Under the pieces are notes generated by a model. That model worked only from the letters and a program-made list of their open reading frames with translations. It was not told the origin of the DNA and did not search any database. 64,000 nucleotides of DNA from Azospirillum picis. GTDB taxonomy: Bacteria; Pseudomonadota; Alphaproteobacteria; Azospirillales; Azospirillaceae. Where the stretch lies: NCBI RefSeq assembly GCF_017876115.1, contig NZ_JAGINO010000019.1, positions 1 to 64,000 on the forward strand, written 5' to 3'. Made by a program: the position numbers and the translations under genes. How positions within the stretch are numbered: position 1 is the first letter of the stretch; each line of letters starts with the position of its first letter. Below, piece after piece: positions 16,047 through 24,019 of this stretch.

Positions 16047-16670
16047 ATGGCCACCGTCACCAGCCTGCCGCGCCCGCTGCCCTCGGTTTTCGATCCGGCC
16101 CTGCCGCCGCCCCTGCGCCGGGACAGCCTGCTGTCCGCCCTGCCGCCGGTCCTGCGCGATCGCCTTGCGCAGGGACGGACCGAAAGCCGCCCGCGTTTCG
16201 CCGAGGACGGCTTCGACGGCATGGCCGAGCGGTGGTCGCCGCCGGCCGGGGTGACGCCGGCCGAAGCGGCCCTGGCGCAGCGCGCCCACGACGAGCTGTG
16301 CGCCAGCGTGCTGGCGCCGGTCGACGGCGATCATCTGCTCGCCCGCATCCTGTCGCTGCTCAGCCATTTCCCGGCCAAGGGGTTGTCGCCGGAGGTGGAG
16401 CGGCTGGTGGCGCTGGACTGGGCCGAGGATCTCGGCGAATACCCCGCCTGGACCGTCGACGCGGCGGCACGCCTCTGGCGCCGGAGCCGCAAGTGGCGCC
16501 CGTCGATCGCCGAGATGCGTGCGCTCTGCGAGGAGCTCTGCGCGCCGGAACGCGCGCTGGCCGCCCGCCTGCGCGCCCTGGCGGCGGCCGGACGGGACGA
16601 GCGGGACGGGGCCGCACCGGCGGGCGGCGTTCGCGCGCCGGGTGCCGGCACGCTGCGGCGGATGGGCTGA
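16047..16670 (+). CDS. Conserved hypothetical protein, probably replication-associated
   Basis: 207 residues. The central part reads ILSLLSHFPAKGLSPEVERLVALDWAEDLGEYPAWTVDAAARLWRRSRKWRPSIAEMRALCEE. This helical pattern (HF...DWxxDL.ExPxWxxxxAxRxWRRxxKWRPxxAEMxxLCE) recurs, in my recollection, in alphaproteobacterial plasmid and prophage genes beside HTH/DnaT-like replication proteins, but I cannot name a domain. It follows the HTH gene by 71 bases on the same strand, so the two probably form one unit. GGGAG precedes the ATG with a rather long spacing. Function unknown; helicase-loader or primosome accessory is a guess. Confidence 0.6.
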   Translation: MATVTSLPRPLPSVFDPALPPPLRRDSLLSALPPVLRDRLAQGRTESRPRFAEDGFDGMAERWSPPAGVTPAEAALAQRAHDELCASVLAPVDGDHLLARILSLLSHFPAKGLSPEVERLVALDWAEDLGEYPAWTVDAAARLWRRSRKWRPSIAEMRALCEELCAPERALAARLRALAAAGRDERDGAAPAGGVRAPGAGTLRRMG

Positions 16671-16685
16671 GCGGTGCTGGCGCGG

Positions 16686-17825
16686 TCAGCCCATCCGGCA
16701 GCCGCGCAGGTCGGCGACGCTGCGGCACCCCAGCAGGGACATCGTTCGGTCGAGTTCGTCGGCGAGGATGGCGAAGGCCCGTTCGGCCCCTCGCTGCCCG
16801 TCCGCCGCCAGCCCGAACAGCGGCGCGCGGCCGAGCAGCACCGCCGAGGCACCGGCGGCCAGCAGCTTGGCGGCGTCGCTGCCGCGGCGCACGCCGCTGT
16901 CGGCCAGCACCGTCAGGCGGTCGCCGACCTCGTCGGCGATCCGCGGCAGCACCGCGAGCGGCGAGGGCGCGCTGTCCAGGTTGCGGCCGCCATGGTTGGA
17001 CACGACGACGGCGTCGACGCCGGCCTCCGCCGCCTGCCGGGCATCGTCAGGCGACAGGATACCCTTGATGACGATCCGCCCCTTCCAGCGCCGGCGCAGC
17101 TCCGCCACGTCGCTCCAGCACACGCGGTCGCACAGCCGGACCGGATCGTGCGCCGCCGCTTCGGTGATGCGTCCGCGGAACTCCGGCGGATAATGGGCGT
17201 AGGCCGGCCAGCCGCCGCTGCGCAGGCAGCGCAGCAGCACCGTCCACGCCCAGGCCGGGTGAAGCGCCACGTCGACGGCACCGCGCAGGCTGGGGGTGAC
17301 CGGGACGCCGAAGCCGTTGCGCTGGTTGTATTCGCGCTTGGGCGACACTGCCGTATCGACGGTCAGCACCAGCGTTTCCGTCCCGCAGGCCGCCACGCGG
17401 TCGAGCAGCCGGTGGGTCAGGCCGCGGTCGCGCCAGACATAGAGCTGGAACCACAGCTCGGCGCCGGACGCGGCGATCTCCTCGATGGCGGTGATCGACT
17501 GGGTGGAGACGCAGAAGGGGATGCCGGCGGCCTGCGCGGCCCTGGCCAGCAGCACCTCGCCGCCGAAGCGCACGAGGCCGGCGGCGGCGGTGGGCGCGAC
17601 GACGAAGGGCAGCGGACGCCGCCGCCCGAACAGGCCGGTCTCCAGGCTGCGCCCGTTGGTGTCGACCAGCACCCGCGGCATCAGCTCGCAGCGGTCGAAG
17701 GAGCGGCGCAGGCGGGAGAGCGCCGTCTCGTCCTCGGTGCCGCGGTCGATGTACTCGAACATGCCGCGCGGCAGGAAGCGCCGGGCGGCCCGGCGCAGGT
17801 CGTCGATGTTGAGCGTCGCGTCCAT
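16686..17825 (-). CDS. FMN-dependent alpha-hydroxy-acid oxidase/dehydrogenase (LldD/MdlB family)
   Basis: 379 residues, full family length. N-terminal DDLRRAARRFLPRGMFEYIDRGTEDETALSR, FMN-binding VVAPTAAAGLVRFGGE and FQLYVWRD. The catalytic loop SNHGGRNLDSAPSPL contains the proton-abstracting His and substrate-binding Arg; the phosphate loop is ADSGVRRGSDAAKLLAAGASAVLLGR. Members oxidise L-lactate, glycolate or mandelate to the 2-oxo acid. ATG 17825 is used because the longer frame adds no conserved residues. As last gene of the IclR/PotABCD-type operon it would act on an L-2-hydroxy acid, paired with the D-type flavoenzyme at the operon head. Confidence 0.85.
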   Translation of the reverse strand: MDATLNIDDLRRAARRFLPRGMFEYIDRGTEDETALSRLRRSFDRCELMPRVLVDTNGRSLETGLFGRRRPLPFVVAPTAAAGLVRFGGEVLLARAAQAAGIPFCVSTQSITAIEEIAASGAELWFQLYVWRDRGLTHRLLDRVAACGTETLVLTVDTAVSPKREYNQRNGFGVPVTPSLRGAVDVALHPAWAWTVLLRCLRSGGWPAYAHYPPEFRGRITEAAAHDPVRLCDRVCWSDVAELRRRWKGRIVIKGILSPDDARQAAEAGVDAVVVSNHGGRNLDSAPSPLAVLPRIADEVGDRLTVLADSGVRRGSDAAKLLAAGASAVLLGRAPLFGLAADGQRGAERAFAILADELDRTMSLLGCRSVADLRGCRMG

Positions 17826-17853
17826 GGGGAGCCTGGAAGGGGGCCGGGATCCG

Positions 17854-18732
17854 TCAGCGCGGATAACCCGCGAACTTGTTGACGGAGATCGAGGTCGCTG
17901 CCACCTGCACATGCTGGGCGAGTTCCTGCTCGGCGCGTTCCGGCGTCCAGCGGGTGGTGGGGACCGAAATGTTCAGGCCGGCGACGGCGCGGCCGTGCTC
18001 GTCGGTGACGGCGGCGGCGACCGAGATGTCGCCCATCACCGTCTCGTTGGCCACCACCGCATAGCCCTTCTCCGCCGCCTCGCGGACGCGGGCGCGCAGG
18101 CGGGCCGGATCGTTGATGGTGAAGGGCGTGAGCGGGCGCAGGTCGGTGCGGGCGAGGATTTCCTCCTGCTCGTCCTCCGACAGGCGCGACAGGATGGCGG
18201 TCCCCGACGCGGTGAAGTAGGCGGGCAGCCGGCTGCCGACCATGATGTCGATGTTCACCAGGTGGCGGCCGGGAAAGCGGGCGACGAAGACGATCTCGTG
18301 GCCGTCCAGCTCCTGCAGGTTGGCGGTTTCGCCGACACCGCGGCTGATCTCCAGCAGGTAGGGCGACGCCTTCTCGATCAGCTCGTTGGCGCGCAGGTAG
18401 TTGTAGGAGAACTGGAGGAGCTTCGGGCTGAGGGCGTAGTTGCGCGTGCCGTGCACCCGCCGCAGGTAGCCCAGAACCTCCAGCGTGTAGACCAGCCGCT
18501 GGGCGGCGCTGCGGTCCAGCCCCGCCGCCTTGGCGATCTCCGACAGCGGCATCTGCCGGTGCGGGCCGTCGAAGGCGTGCAGGACCTGGAAGGTCTTCTC
18601 GGTCGAGCCGACGAACAGCGACGAGCCGCGCGGATCGGCTTTCGCCTTCGTCTCCGCCGCGGCGGCGGCACCCTCTTGTCCGGCCCGTTCCGCCGTGCTG
18701 CCCGTCTCGGTGGGGTTCCCGGCCTTCGGCAT
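17854..18732 (-). CDS. IclR-family transcriptional regulator
   Basis: 292 residues from ATG 18732, which has AGGAG 8 bases upstream (the 18771 start lacks one). Winged HTH at ~40-100 (STEKTFQVLHAFDGPHRQMPLSEIAKAAGLDRSAAQRLVYTLEVLGYL) and an IclR effector-binding domain (ISVAAAVTDEHGRAVAGLNISVP near the end). It lies inside the leftward operon between the DHDPS-family gene and the alpha-hydroxy-acid oxidase, so it is autoregulated with its targets. It is the best candidate to bind the TAATC-N7-GATTA operator at 25507-25523. A paralogue sits at 49732. Confidence 0.85.
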   Translation of the reverse strand: MPKAGNPTETGSTAERAGQEGAAAAAETKAKADPRGSSLFVGSTEKTFQVLHAFDGPHRQMPLSEIAKAAGLDRSAAQRLVYTLEVLGYLRRVHGTRNYALSPKLLQFSYNYLRANELIEKASPYLLEISRGVGETANLQELDGHEIVFVARFPGRHLVNIDIMVGSRLPAYFTASGTAILSRLSEDEQEEILARTDLRPLTPFTINDPARLRARVREAAEKGYAVVANETVMGDISVAAAVTDEHGRAVAGLNISVPTTRWTPERAEQELAQHVQVAATSISVNKFAGYPR

Positions 18733-18820
18733 CGGTCCTGCTCCTCGCGTCATCGGCATTCCCTCGCGCAACGCATAGCATCCGGCGGGCCGGATGCCAC
18801 GCGTGTCGCGATGCGAGCGG

Positions 18821-19741
18821 TCAGGCGACCGCCGCGACCGGCAGTCCTTCGTAGGTGGTCAGCAGGCGCGACAGCTCGCGCCGCAGGGCGTCGCGCAGCT
18901 CCGGCCGCGGCTCGCGCAGCGGCGGCAGCATCGCCGGGGCGTTGACGCCGATCAGGTCCATCACCGACTTCATCGGCCCCGGATTGGTTTCGGCGAAAGC
19001 GAGGTTCATCATCGGGATGAGGCTGCGGTGGATCTCCAGCGCCTCGGCGGTCTTGCCGGCCGAGGCGAGGTCGAACACCAGGCGCCAGGCGCGCGGCAGC
19101 AGGTTGGCGGTCACCACGATGCCGCCCTTGGCACCGGCGGCGACGTGCAGCGGGAACAGCGTGTCCTCGCCGCTCAGCATGGCGAAGGAGGGATGCAGCC
19201 CCGCCACCGTGCGCAGGAAGTGGTACATGTCGGTGTTGCAGGCCTTCATGCCGACGATCCGCTCGTGGCGCGACAGCTCGTGCAGCACCTCGGGATCGAC
19301 GGCGATGCGGGTGCGGTAGGGGATTTCGTAGATCAGGATCGGCACCGGCGACTCGTCGGCATAGCGCAGGAAGTAGTCGCGGATGCCGGCCTGGGTCGGG
19401 TTGGTGTAGTAGGGCGTCAGCACCAGCAGGCCGTCGACGCCGGCTGCCGCGAAGTCGCGGCCGGCGGCCAGCGCGTCATGGTAGCCGGTGTCGAGCACGC
19501 CGGCGATGACCGGCCCCTTTCCCGCCATCGCCTCGACCGTCAGCTCGGCGAAGCGGTTGCGTTCGGCCCGCGCCAGCGCGCCGTATTCGCCGGTTCCGCC
19601 CAGCGGGACCACCCCGTCGATCCCCTGGCGGTTCAGCCAGGAGAACAGCGCCTTGGACGCCGCGACGTCGATGGTGCCGTCGGCGGTCACCGGCGTCGGG
19701 GTGGCGGGCAGAATGCCGCGGAGCTTGGTGGCATCGAGCAT
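18821..19741 (-). CDS. DHDPS/NAL-family Schiff-base aldolase or lyase
   Basis: 306 residues of the DapA/NanA superfamily (TIM barrel). GILPATPTPVTADGTID, the GGTGEYGAL substrate-carboxylate loop (replacing GTTGE), YEIPYRT with the catalytic Tyr, and the Schiff-base lysine in IVGMKACNTD. Members cleave or make 2-keto-3-deoxy acids, hydroxy-ketoglutarate or dihydrodipicolinate. The GGTGEY loop and catabolic context make a true lysine-biosynthetic DapA unlikely. A 2-keto acid generated by the two flavin oxidases of this operon would be a reasonable substrate (inference). Confidence 0.8.
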   Translation of the reverse strand: MLDATKLRGILPATPTPVTADGTIDVAASKALFSWLNRQGIDGVVPLGGTGEYGALARAERNRFAELTVEAMAGKGPVIAGVLDTGYHDALAAGRDFAAAGVDGLLVLTPYYTNPTQAGIRDYFLRYADESPVPILIYEIPYRTRIAVDPEVLHELSRHERIVGMKACNTDMYHFLRTVAGLHPSFAMLSGEDTLFPLHVAAGAKGGIVVTANLLPRAWRLVFDLASAGKTAEALEIHRSLIPMMNLAFAETNPGPMKSVMDLIGVNAPAMLPPLREPRPELRDALRRELSRLLTTYEGLPVAAVA

Positions 19742-19786
19742 GATGTATCCTTGGAAGTGCGAAGAGGTGGAGCGGCGGTGCAGGGC

Positions 19787-21571
19787 TCAGGAGGCCAGGC
19801 TGCGCCGGCGCAGCCGGTCGGCGGCGTAGATCAGCACCGCGACGAAGACGAGGAGGCCGGTCGACACCGCCGCGATGACGGGGGAGACCTGCAGCGTCAC
19901 CTCGTCCCAGAACTGCTTGGGCAGGGTGGCGCTGAGGCCGCCCGACGAGAACAGCGAGATCGTCAGCTCGTCGAAGGAGGTGGCGAAGGCGAACAGGAAG
20001 GACGACAGCATGCCGGCGCCCAGGATCGGGAAGGTGACGTGGCGCAGCGCCGCCAGCGGCCGGGCGCCCAGGCTCTGCGCCGCCAGGTCGAGCCGGGTGT
20101 CGTAGTTGCGCAGCACCGCCGTCATCGTCATCACCACATAGGGCACGGCGACCACGGTGTGGCCGATCACCAGCCCGAGGATGGTGCCGACCAGCCCCAT
20201 CTGGGCGAAGACGTAGAACAGGCCGACCGCGATGATCATGCGCGGTACGATCACCGGCGACAGGATGAAGGCCAGCATCGCGCCCTTGCCCCGCATGCGG
20301 CTGCGCACCATCAGGAAGGCGGCCGGCACGCCGATCGCCATCGACAGCAGCCCGGTGCCGAACGCCACCACCAGCGAGCGCGTCAGCGCCTGCATCCACA
20401 GCGGCGATTGCAGGAGCTGCTCGTACCATTGCAGCGAGAAGCCGGTCGGCGGCCAGGCCAGTCCGGCATTGCCGAAGGACAGCGGCACCATCAGGAAGGC
20501 CGGCAGGCTGATCAGCCCCAGCATCGCCCACACCAGGACGCGAAGCGTCGCGGCCGGCTTCTCGCCGGTGCCGTGCGGCCGGCGGCGCGGGAACAGGCCG
20601 AGCAGCGCGTCGCTGGCCGAACCCAGCAGCCCCAGCACCCGGCCGCCCAGCCGCCGCATGGCGGTGTCGCGGTTGTGCGTCGCGCCGGCGGTCTCGCCGG
20701 TCAGCGTGGAAAAGCCGAAGACGCGGTCGTAGAGCACGAACACCGCCAGCACCACCGTCAGCAGCAGCACCGAGATGGAGCCGGCCAGGCCCCAGTTCAG
20801 CGTCTGCTGCACCTGGTCGATGATGAGCTGGGTGATCATCGTCTCGCGCCGCCCGCCGAGCAGGGCCGGCACGATGAAGAAGCCGATCGCCGACACGAAG
20901 ACCATGATCGCCGCGGCGGCGACGCCGGGCAGCGACAGCGGGAAATAGACGGTCCAGAAGGCGGTGCCGGGGCGGGCGCCCAGCGTGCTGGCGGCCCGCG
21001 GCAGGGTGCGGTCGATGTTCTCCATCACCGCCAGCATGGTCATCACCGCCAGCGGCAGCATGGCGTGCACCATGCCGACCAGCACGGCGCCGAAGCCGTA
21101 GAGCAGGTCGATCGGTCGGTCGATGATGCCCAGCGACATCAGCGTGCCGTTGATGACGCCGTTGCGGCCGAGGATGATGACCCAGGCGAAGGCGCGCACC
21201 AGGAAGCTGGTCCAGAAGGACAGCAGCACCCAGAAGATCAGCCGGCTCTTCGCCGGCCCCTTCGCGATCGAGATCAGGTAGGCGATGGGGTAGGCCCCGG
21301 CCACCGCGACCAGCGTCGTCGCCAGCGAGATCTTCAGCGTGATCCACAGGACGGTGACGTAGAGGCTGGAGGAGAAGAGCTGCTTGTAGGGCGCGAGCGT
21401 GAAGCCCTCGCCGTTGTAGACGCTGAGCGCCAGCAACTGCCCGACGGGATAGACCAGGAAGGCCAGGAGGAGCAGGACGACGGGCGCGCCCATCAGCACC
21501 GGCTTGCGCCAGGCCGGCGGGGCGGCGCGCCGGCCGGCCGAACGGGGCATGGTCATGGTGTGGTCGCTCAT
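19787..21571 (-). CDS. Double-length ABC permease (fused PotB-PotC type)
   Basis: 594 residues holding two binding-protein-dependent permease units in one chain: unit 1 at ~25-290 (EAA-type region RTLPRAASTLGARPGTAFWTVYFPLSLPGV) and unit 2 at ~325-590 (DTRLDLAAQSLGARPLAALRHVTFPILGAGM). About twelve hydrophobic helices are visible. Most PotB and PotC relatives are separate ~280-residue proteins. Start ATG 21571 follows the ATPase stop by 1 base. It imports the operon's ligand with the ATPase and the binding protein. A paralogous fusion lies at 44684. Confidence 0.87.
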   Translation of the reverse strand: MSDHTMTMPRSAGRRAAPPAWRKPVLMGAPVVLLLLAFLVYPVGQLLALSVYNGEGFTLAPYKQLFSSSLYVTVLWITLKISLATTLVAVAGAYPIAYLISIAKGPAKSRLIFWVLLSFWTSFLVRAFAWVIILGRNGVINGTLMSLGIIDRPIDLLYGFGAVLVGMVHAMLPLAVMTMLAVMENIDRTLPRAASTLGARPGTAFWTVYFPLSLPGVAAAAIMVFVSAIGFFIVPALLGGRRETMITQLIIDQVQQTLNWGLAGSISVLLLTVVLAVFVLYDRVFGFSTLTGETAGATHNRDTAMRRLGGRVLGLLGSASDALLGLFPRRRPHGTGEKPAATLRVLVWAMLGLISLPAFLMVPLSFGNAGLAWPPTGFSLQWYEQLLQSPLWMQALTRSLVVAFGTGLLSMAIGVPAAFLMVRSRMRGKGAMLAFILSPVIVPRMIIAVGLFYVFAQMGLVGTILGLVIGHTVVAVPYVVMTMTAVLRNYDTRLDLAAQSLGARPLAALRHVTFPILGAGMLSSFLFAFATSFDELTISLFSSGGLSATLPKQFWDEVTLQVSPVIAAVSTGLLVFVAVLIYAADRLRRRSLAS

Positions 21572-21572
21572 G

Positions 21573-22697
21573 TCAGGCCGCTTTCGCCGCGCCGGCGGAG
21601 GCCGCCGCGTCAGGGATGACCACCGCGTCGCGGCTGTTCCAGGACAGCGCGAGCACGTCGTCGATGCGGATGGCGTCGGCCTCGTTGCGGGTGGGGAAGG
21701 CGGCGACCAGCGGCGGCAGGGCGCGGTCGAGCGGCTCCATGTAGACCTTGGTCAGGCTGCCGGTGACCATCACGTCGGACACCCGCCCCCGCACGCCCGG
21801 CACGCCGTCGCCCGCCGGACGGGCGACGCCCAGGTTCTGCGGCCGCACCATCACCCGCACCGCCGAGCCCGCCGGCAGGTCCTGGCCGTTGGCGAGCGCG
21901 CGGCCGGGAATGCCGTCGCTGCCCAGCCGGATCTCCGCCTCGTCGCCGACGCGGGTGCCGAGCGCCGCCGGCAGAAGGTTGGATTCTCCGAGGAAGTCGG
22001 CGACGAACAGCGTGCGCGGGCGGAAATAGAGGTCGGCCGGAGTGCCGAGCTGCTCGATCCGCCCGGCGTTCATCAGGCAGATGCGATCGGACATCGTCAT
22101 CGCCTCTTCCTGGTCGTGGGTGACGTAGACCACCGTCGTCCCCATCTCGCGGTGCAGCCGCTTGATCTCGAGCTGCATGTGCTCGCGCAGCTTCTTGTCG
22201 AGCGCGCCCAGCGGCTCGTCCATCAGGATGATCGACGGCTTGTAGACCATGCAGCGGGCGAGCGCCACGCGCTGCTGCTGGCCGCCCGACAGCTCGCGCG
22301 GGTAGCGGCCGGCGATGTGCGGCAGATGCACCATCTCCAGCGCGGCGCGCGCCTGCTTCTTCGCCTCCGCCGCCGCGACCTTGCGCATCTTCAGCGGGAA
22401 GGCGATGTTCTCCTCGATCGTCATGTGCGGGAACAGGGCGTAGTTCTGGAACACCACGCCGATGTCGCGCTCGTAGGGCGGGGCGTAGGTCACGTCCTGC
22501 GCGCCGATGCGCACGCTTCCCTCGTCGGGGGGGACCAGCCCGGCCAGCAGGCTGAGCAATGTCGTCTTGCCCGAGCCCGAGGGGCCGAGCAGCGTCAGGA
22601 ATTCGCCATCGGCGACGACGAGGTCCGTGGGGGCGAGCGCCACGAAATCGCCGTAACGCTTGGCGAGGCCCTGGACGGTTAGGCTGGAAGACGACAT
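21573..22697 (-). CDS. ABC transporter ATPase (PotA type)
   Basis: 374 residues. Walker A GPSGSGKTT, Q-loop VVFQNYALFPHMTI, signature LSGGQQQRVALARC, Walker B IILMDEPLGALDKKLREHMQ, H-loop YVTHDQEEAMTMSDRICLM, then a TOBE domain to the C-terminus. ATG 22697 (MSSSSLTVQGL) is chosen because the upstream frame is proline-rich leader. Closest paralogue in the window is the ATPase at 46444. It energises the fused permease that follows. Confidence 0.88.
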   Translation of the reverse strand: MSSSSLTVQGLAKRYGDFVALAPTDLVVADGEFLTLLGPSGSGKTTLLSLLAGLVPPDEGSVRIGAQDVTYAPPYERDIGVVFQNYALFPHMTIEENIAFPLKMRKVAAAEAKKQARAALEMVHLPHIAGRYPRELSGGQQQRVALARCMVYKPSIILMDEPLGALDKKLREHMQLEIKRLHREMGTTVVYVTHDQEEAMTMSDRICLMNAGRIEQLGTPADLYFRPRTLFVADFLGESNLLPAALGTRVGDEAEIRLGSDGIPGRALANGQDLPAGSAVRVMVRPQNLGVARPAGDGVPGVRGRVSDVMVTGSLTKVYMEPLDRALPPLVAAFPTRNEADAIRIDDVLALSWNSRDAVVIPDAAASAGAAKAA

Positions 22698-22734
22698 GGC
22701 AGGTCTCCTCGCGGGGGAATGGGGTGGGAATGGG

Positions 22735-22870
22735 GGAAAGCGGGGAGGGGGCAAGGCCGTGCCTCTCTCCCGGCCCCTTCCCCGCCGTCGGCGGAGGAGG
22801 GGATCGCCGCCGCTCCGCCGGCCGCCCCCTTTTCCGCGTCAGCGGGGGAGGGCCGGGGAAGGGGCGGCGG
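22735..22870. repeat. GC-rich palindromic intergenic sequence
   Basis: Between binding-protein and ATPase genes, a ~135-bp stretch is built of inverted CCCCTTCCCCG / CGGGGAAGGGG-like arms around GATCGCCGCCGCTCCGCC. It resembles the style of the repeats at 32961 and 39921 but not their exact sequence, so it may be another repeat family or an mRNA-stabilising hairpin inside the operon. Confidence 0.35.
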
Positions 22871-22879
22871 GCCGGAGCC

Positions 22880-23962
22880 TCAGCTCAGCAGCCAGGCGTT
22901 GTAGCGCTCCAGCGCCTTCTGCTGGTTGTCCAGCCAGTACTGGGCGTTGATCTTGACGCCCTTCTCGATGTTCGCCGGGAAGGTCGGGCAGTCGGGCGCG
23001 ACCTTCGGGTCGATGTGGTTGAAGGCGTCGGGCAGGGTGACGCCGGCCGGGAAGTACTTCACCAGCTCGGCCTGGCGCTTGGGGTCGCAGGTGAACTTGA
23101 TGAACTGGCGGCAGGCGTCGGCGTTCGGCGTGCCGGCCAGGATGGCCCAGCTATCGAGGCCCCAGATGTTCTGGTCCCAGACGATGCCGACCGGGGCGCC
23201 GGCGGCGATCGCCGCCTGCGGGCGCGACACCCAGGTCGGCACCATGTCGACCTCGCCGGAGATCAGCATCTGCTCGACCTGCGCGCCGCTGGTCCAGAAC
23301 ACCGAGATGTCCTTCTTGATGCGGTCCAGCGCCTTGAAGGCGCGGTCGAGGTCGCAGGGATAGACCGAGCCGGTCGCTACGCCGTCGGCCATCAGCGCCT
23401 GCTCGATGGTGTCGAACGGGTGCTTGCGCAGGGCGCGGCGGCCGGGGAAGTTGGCGACGTCGTAGAAGTCCTTCCAGGAGGCCGGCGCCTTGCGGCCCTT
23501 GAAGGCGTCGGTGCGGTAGGCCAGCACCGTGGTGTAGACGTTGGTGCCGACGCCGTAGGCCGACATGTACTGCTTGGGGATGGCGGCGACGGCCGGGTCG
23601 TTCTCCAGCCCGTGCTTCTCCAGCATCGGCTTGTCGCCGGCGGTCAGCATCAGGATGGCCGGCTCGCTGATCTTGGCCATGTCCCAGGTGTAGGACTTGG
23701 CTTCCACCATCGAGCGGATCTGGGCGGTCGGTTCGGCGTTGGCCTGGACGCCGACCACCTCAATGCCGGTGGCCGCGGTGAAGGGCTTGTAGAAGACCTC
23801 GCCGTAGGCCTTGGTGTAGATGCCGCCGTCGTCACGGACGACGATCCGCTTGTTCTGTGCGCGGGCGGGGCTCCAGATCGCCGGCATGGCGAGCGCCGCG
23901 GTGCCGGCGGCGCCGGCTTTCAGCAGGGTGCGGCGGGACCAGCCGGATTGGCGCATGCTCAT
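22880..23962 (-). CDS. Periplasmic binding protein, PotD/spermidine-putrescine-like, Tat signal
   Basis: 360 residues. The N-terminus has a twin-arginine motif (SRRTLLKAG) and cleavage after SPARA. The mature domain reads IVVRDDGGIYTKAYGEVFYKPFTAATGIEVV, then VQANAEPTAQIRSMVE and TWDMAKISEPAILML. AGGAG precedes ATG 23962 by 7 bases. Despite the polyamine label, the flanking oxidases and aldolase suggest a carboxylate ligand. Paralogue at 47558 shares the (D/A)xxAEPTAQ(I/F)(R/K) segment. Confidence 0.85.
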   Translation of the reverse strand: MSMRQSGWSRRTLLKAGAAGTAALAMPAIWSPARAQNKRIVVRDDGGIYTKAYGEVFYKPFTAATGIEVVGVQANAEPTAQIRSMVEAKSYTWDMAKISEPAILMLTAGDKPMLEKHGLENDPAVAAIPKQYMSAYGVGTNVYTTVLAYRTDAFKGRKAPASWKDFYDVANFPGRRALRKHPFDTIEQALMADGVATGSVYPCDLDRAFKALDRIKKDISVFWTSGAQVEQMLISGEVDMVPTWVSRPQAAIAAGAPVGIVWDQNIWGLDSWAILAGTPNADACRQFIKFTCDPKRQAELVKYFPAGVTLPDAFNHIDPKVAPDCPTFPANIEKGVKINAQYWLDNQQKALERYNAWLLS

Positions 23963-24019
23963 GTCGGAACTCCTCTTGGATGGATCTGGGTGGCGGGTGG
24001 GGTCGGGAAGCGGAGAGGC

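Noticed and set aside
16686..17912. Longer start (17912) for the alpha-hydroxy-acid oxidase
   Set aside because: It overlaps the IclR gene end and adds Arg/Ser-rich sequence not found in the family; ATG 17825 gives the normal N-terminus.
18821..19741. Lysine-biosynthetic DapA
   Set aside because: Its substrate loop is GGTGEY rather than GTTGE, and it sits in a catabolic transport operon under IclR control.
18794..21619. 941-codon plus-strand open frame (also similar long frames at 22559-25492, 27697-30192, 53332-56364 and 44780-46591)
   Set aside because: All lie antisense to clear ABC transporter and enzyme genes and read as His/Gln/Arg/Asp/Gly-rich low-complexity sequence, the usual shadow of high-GC codon bias.
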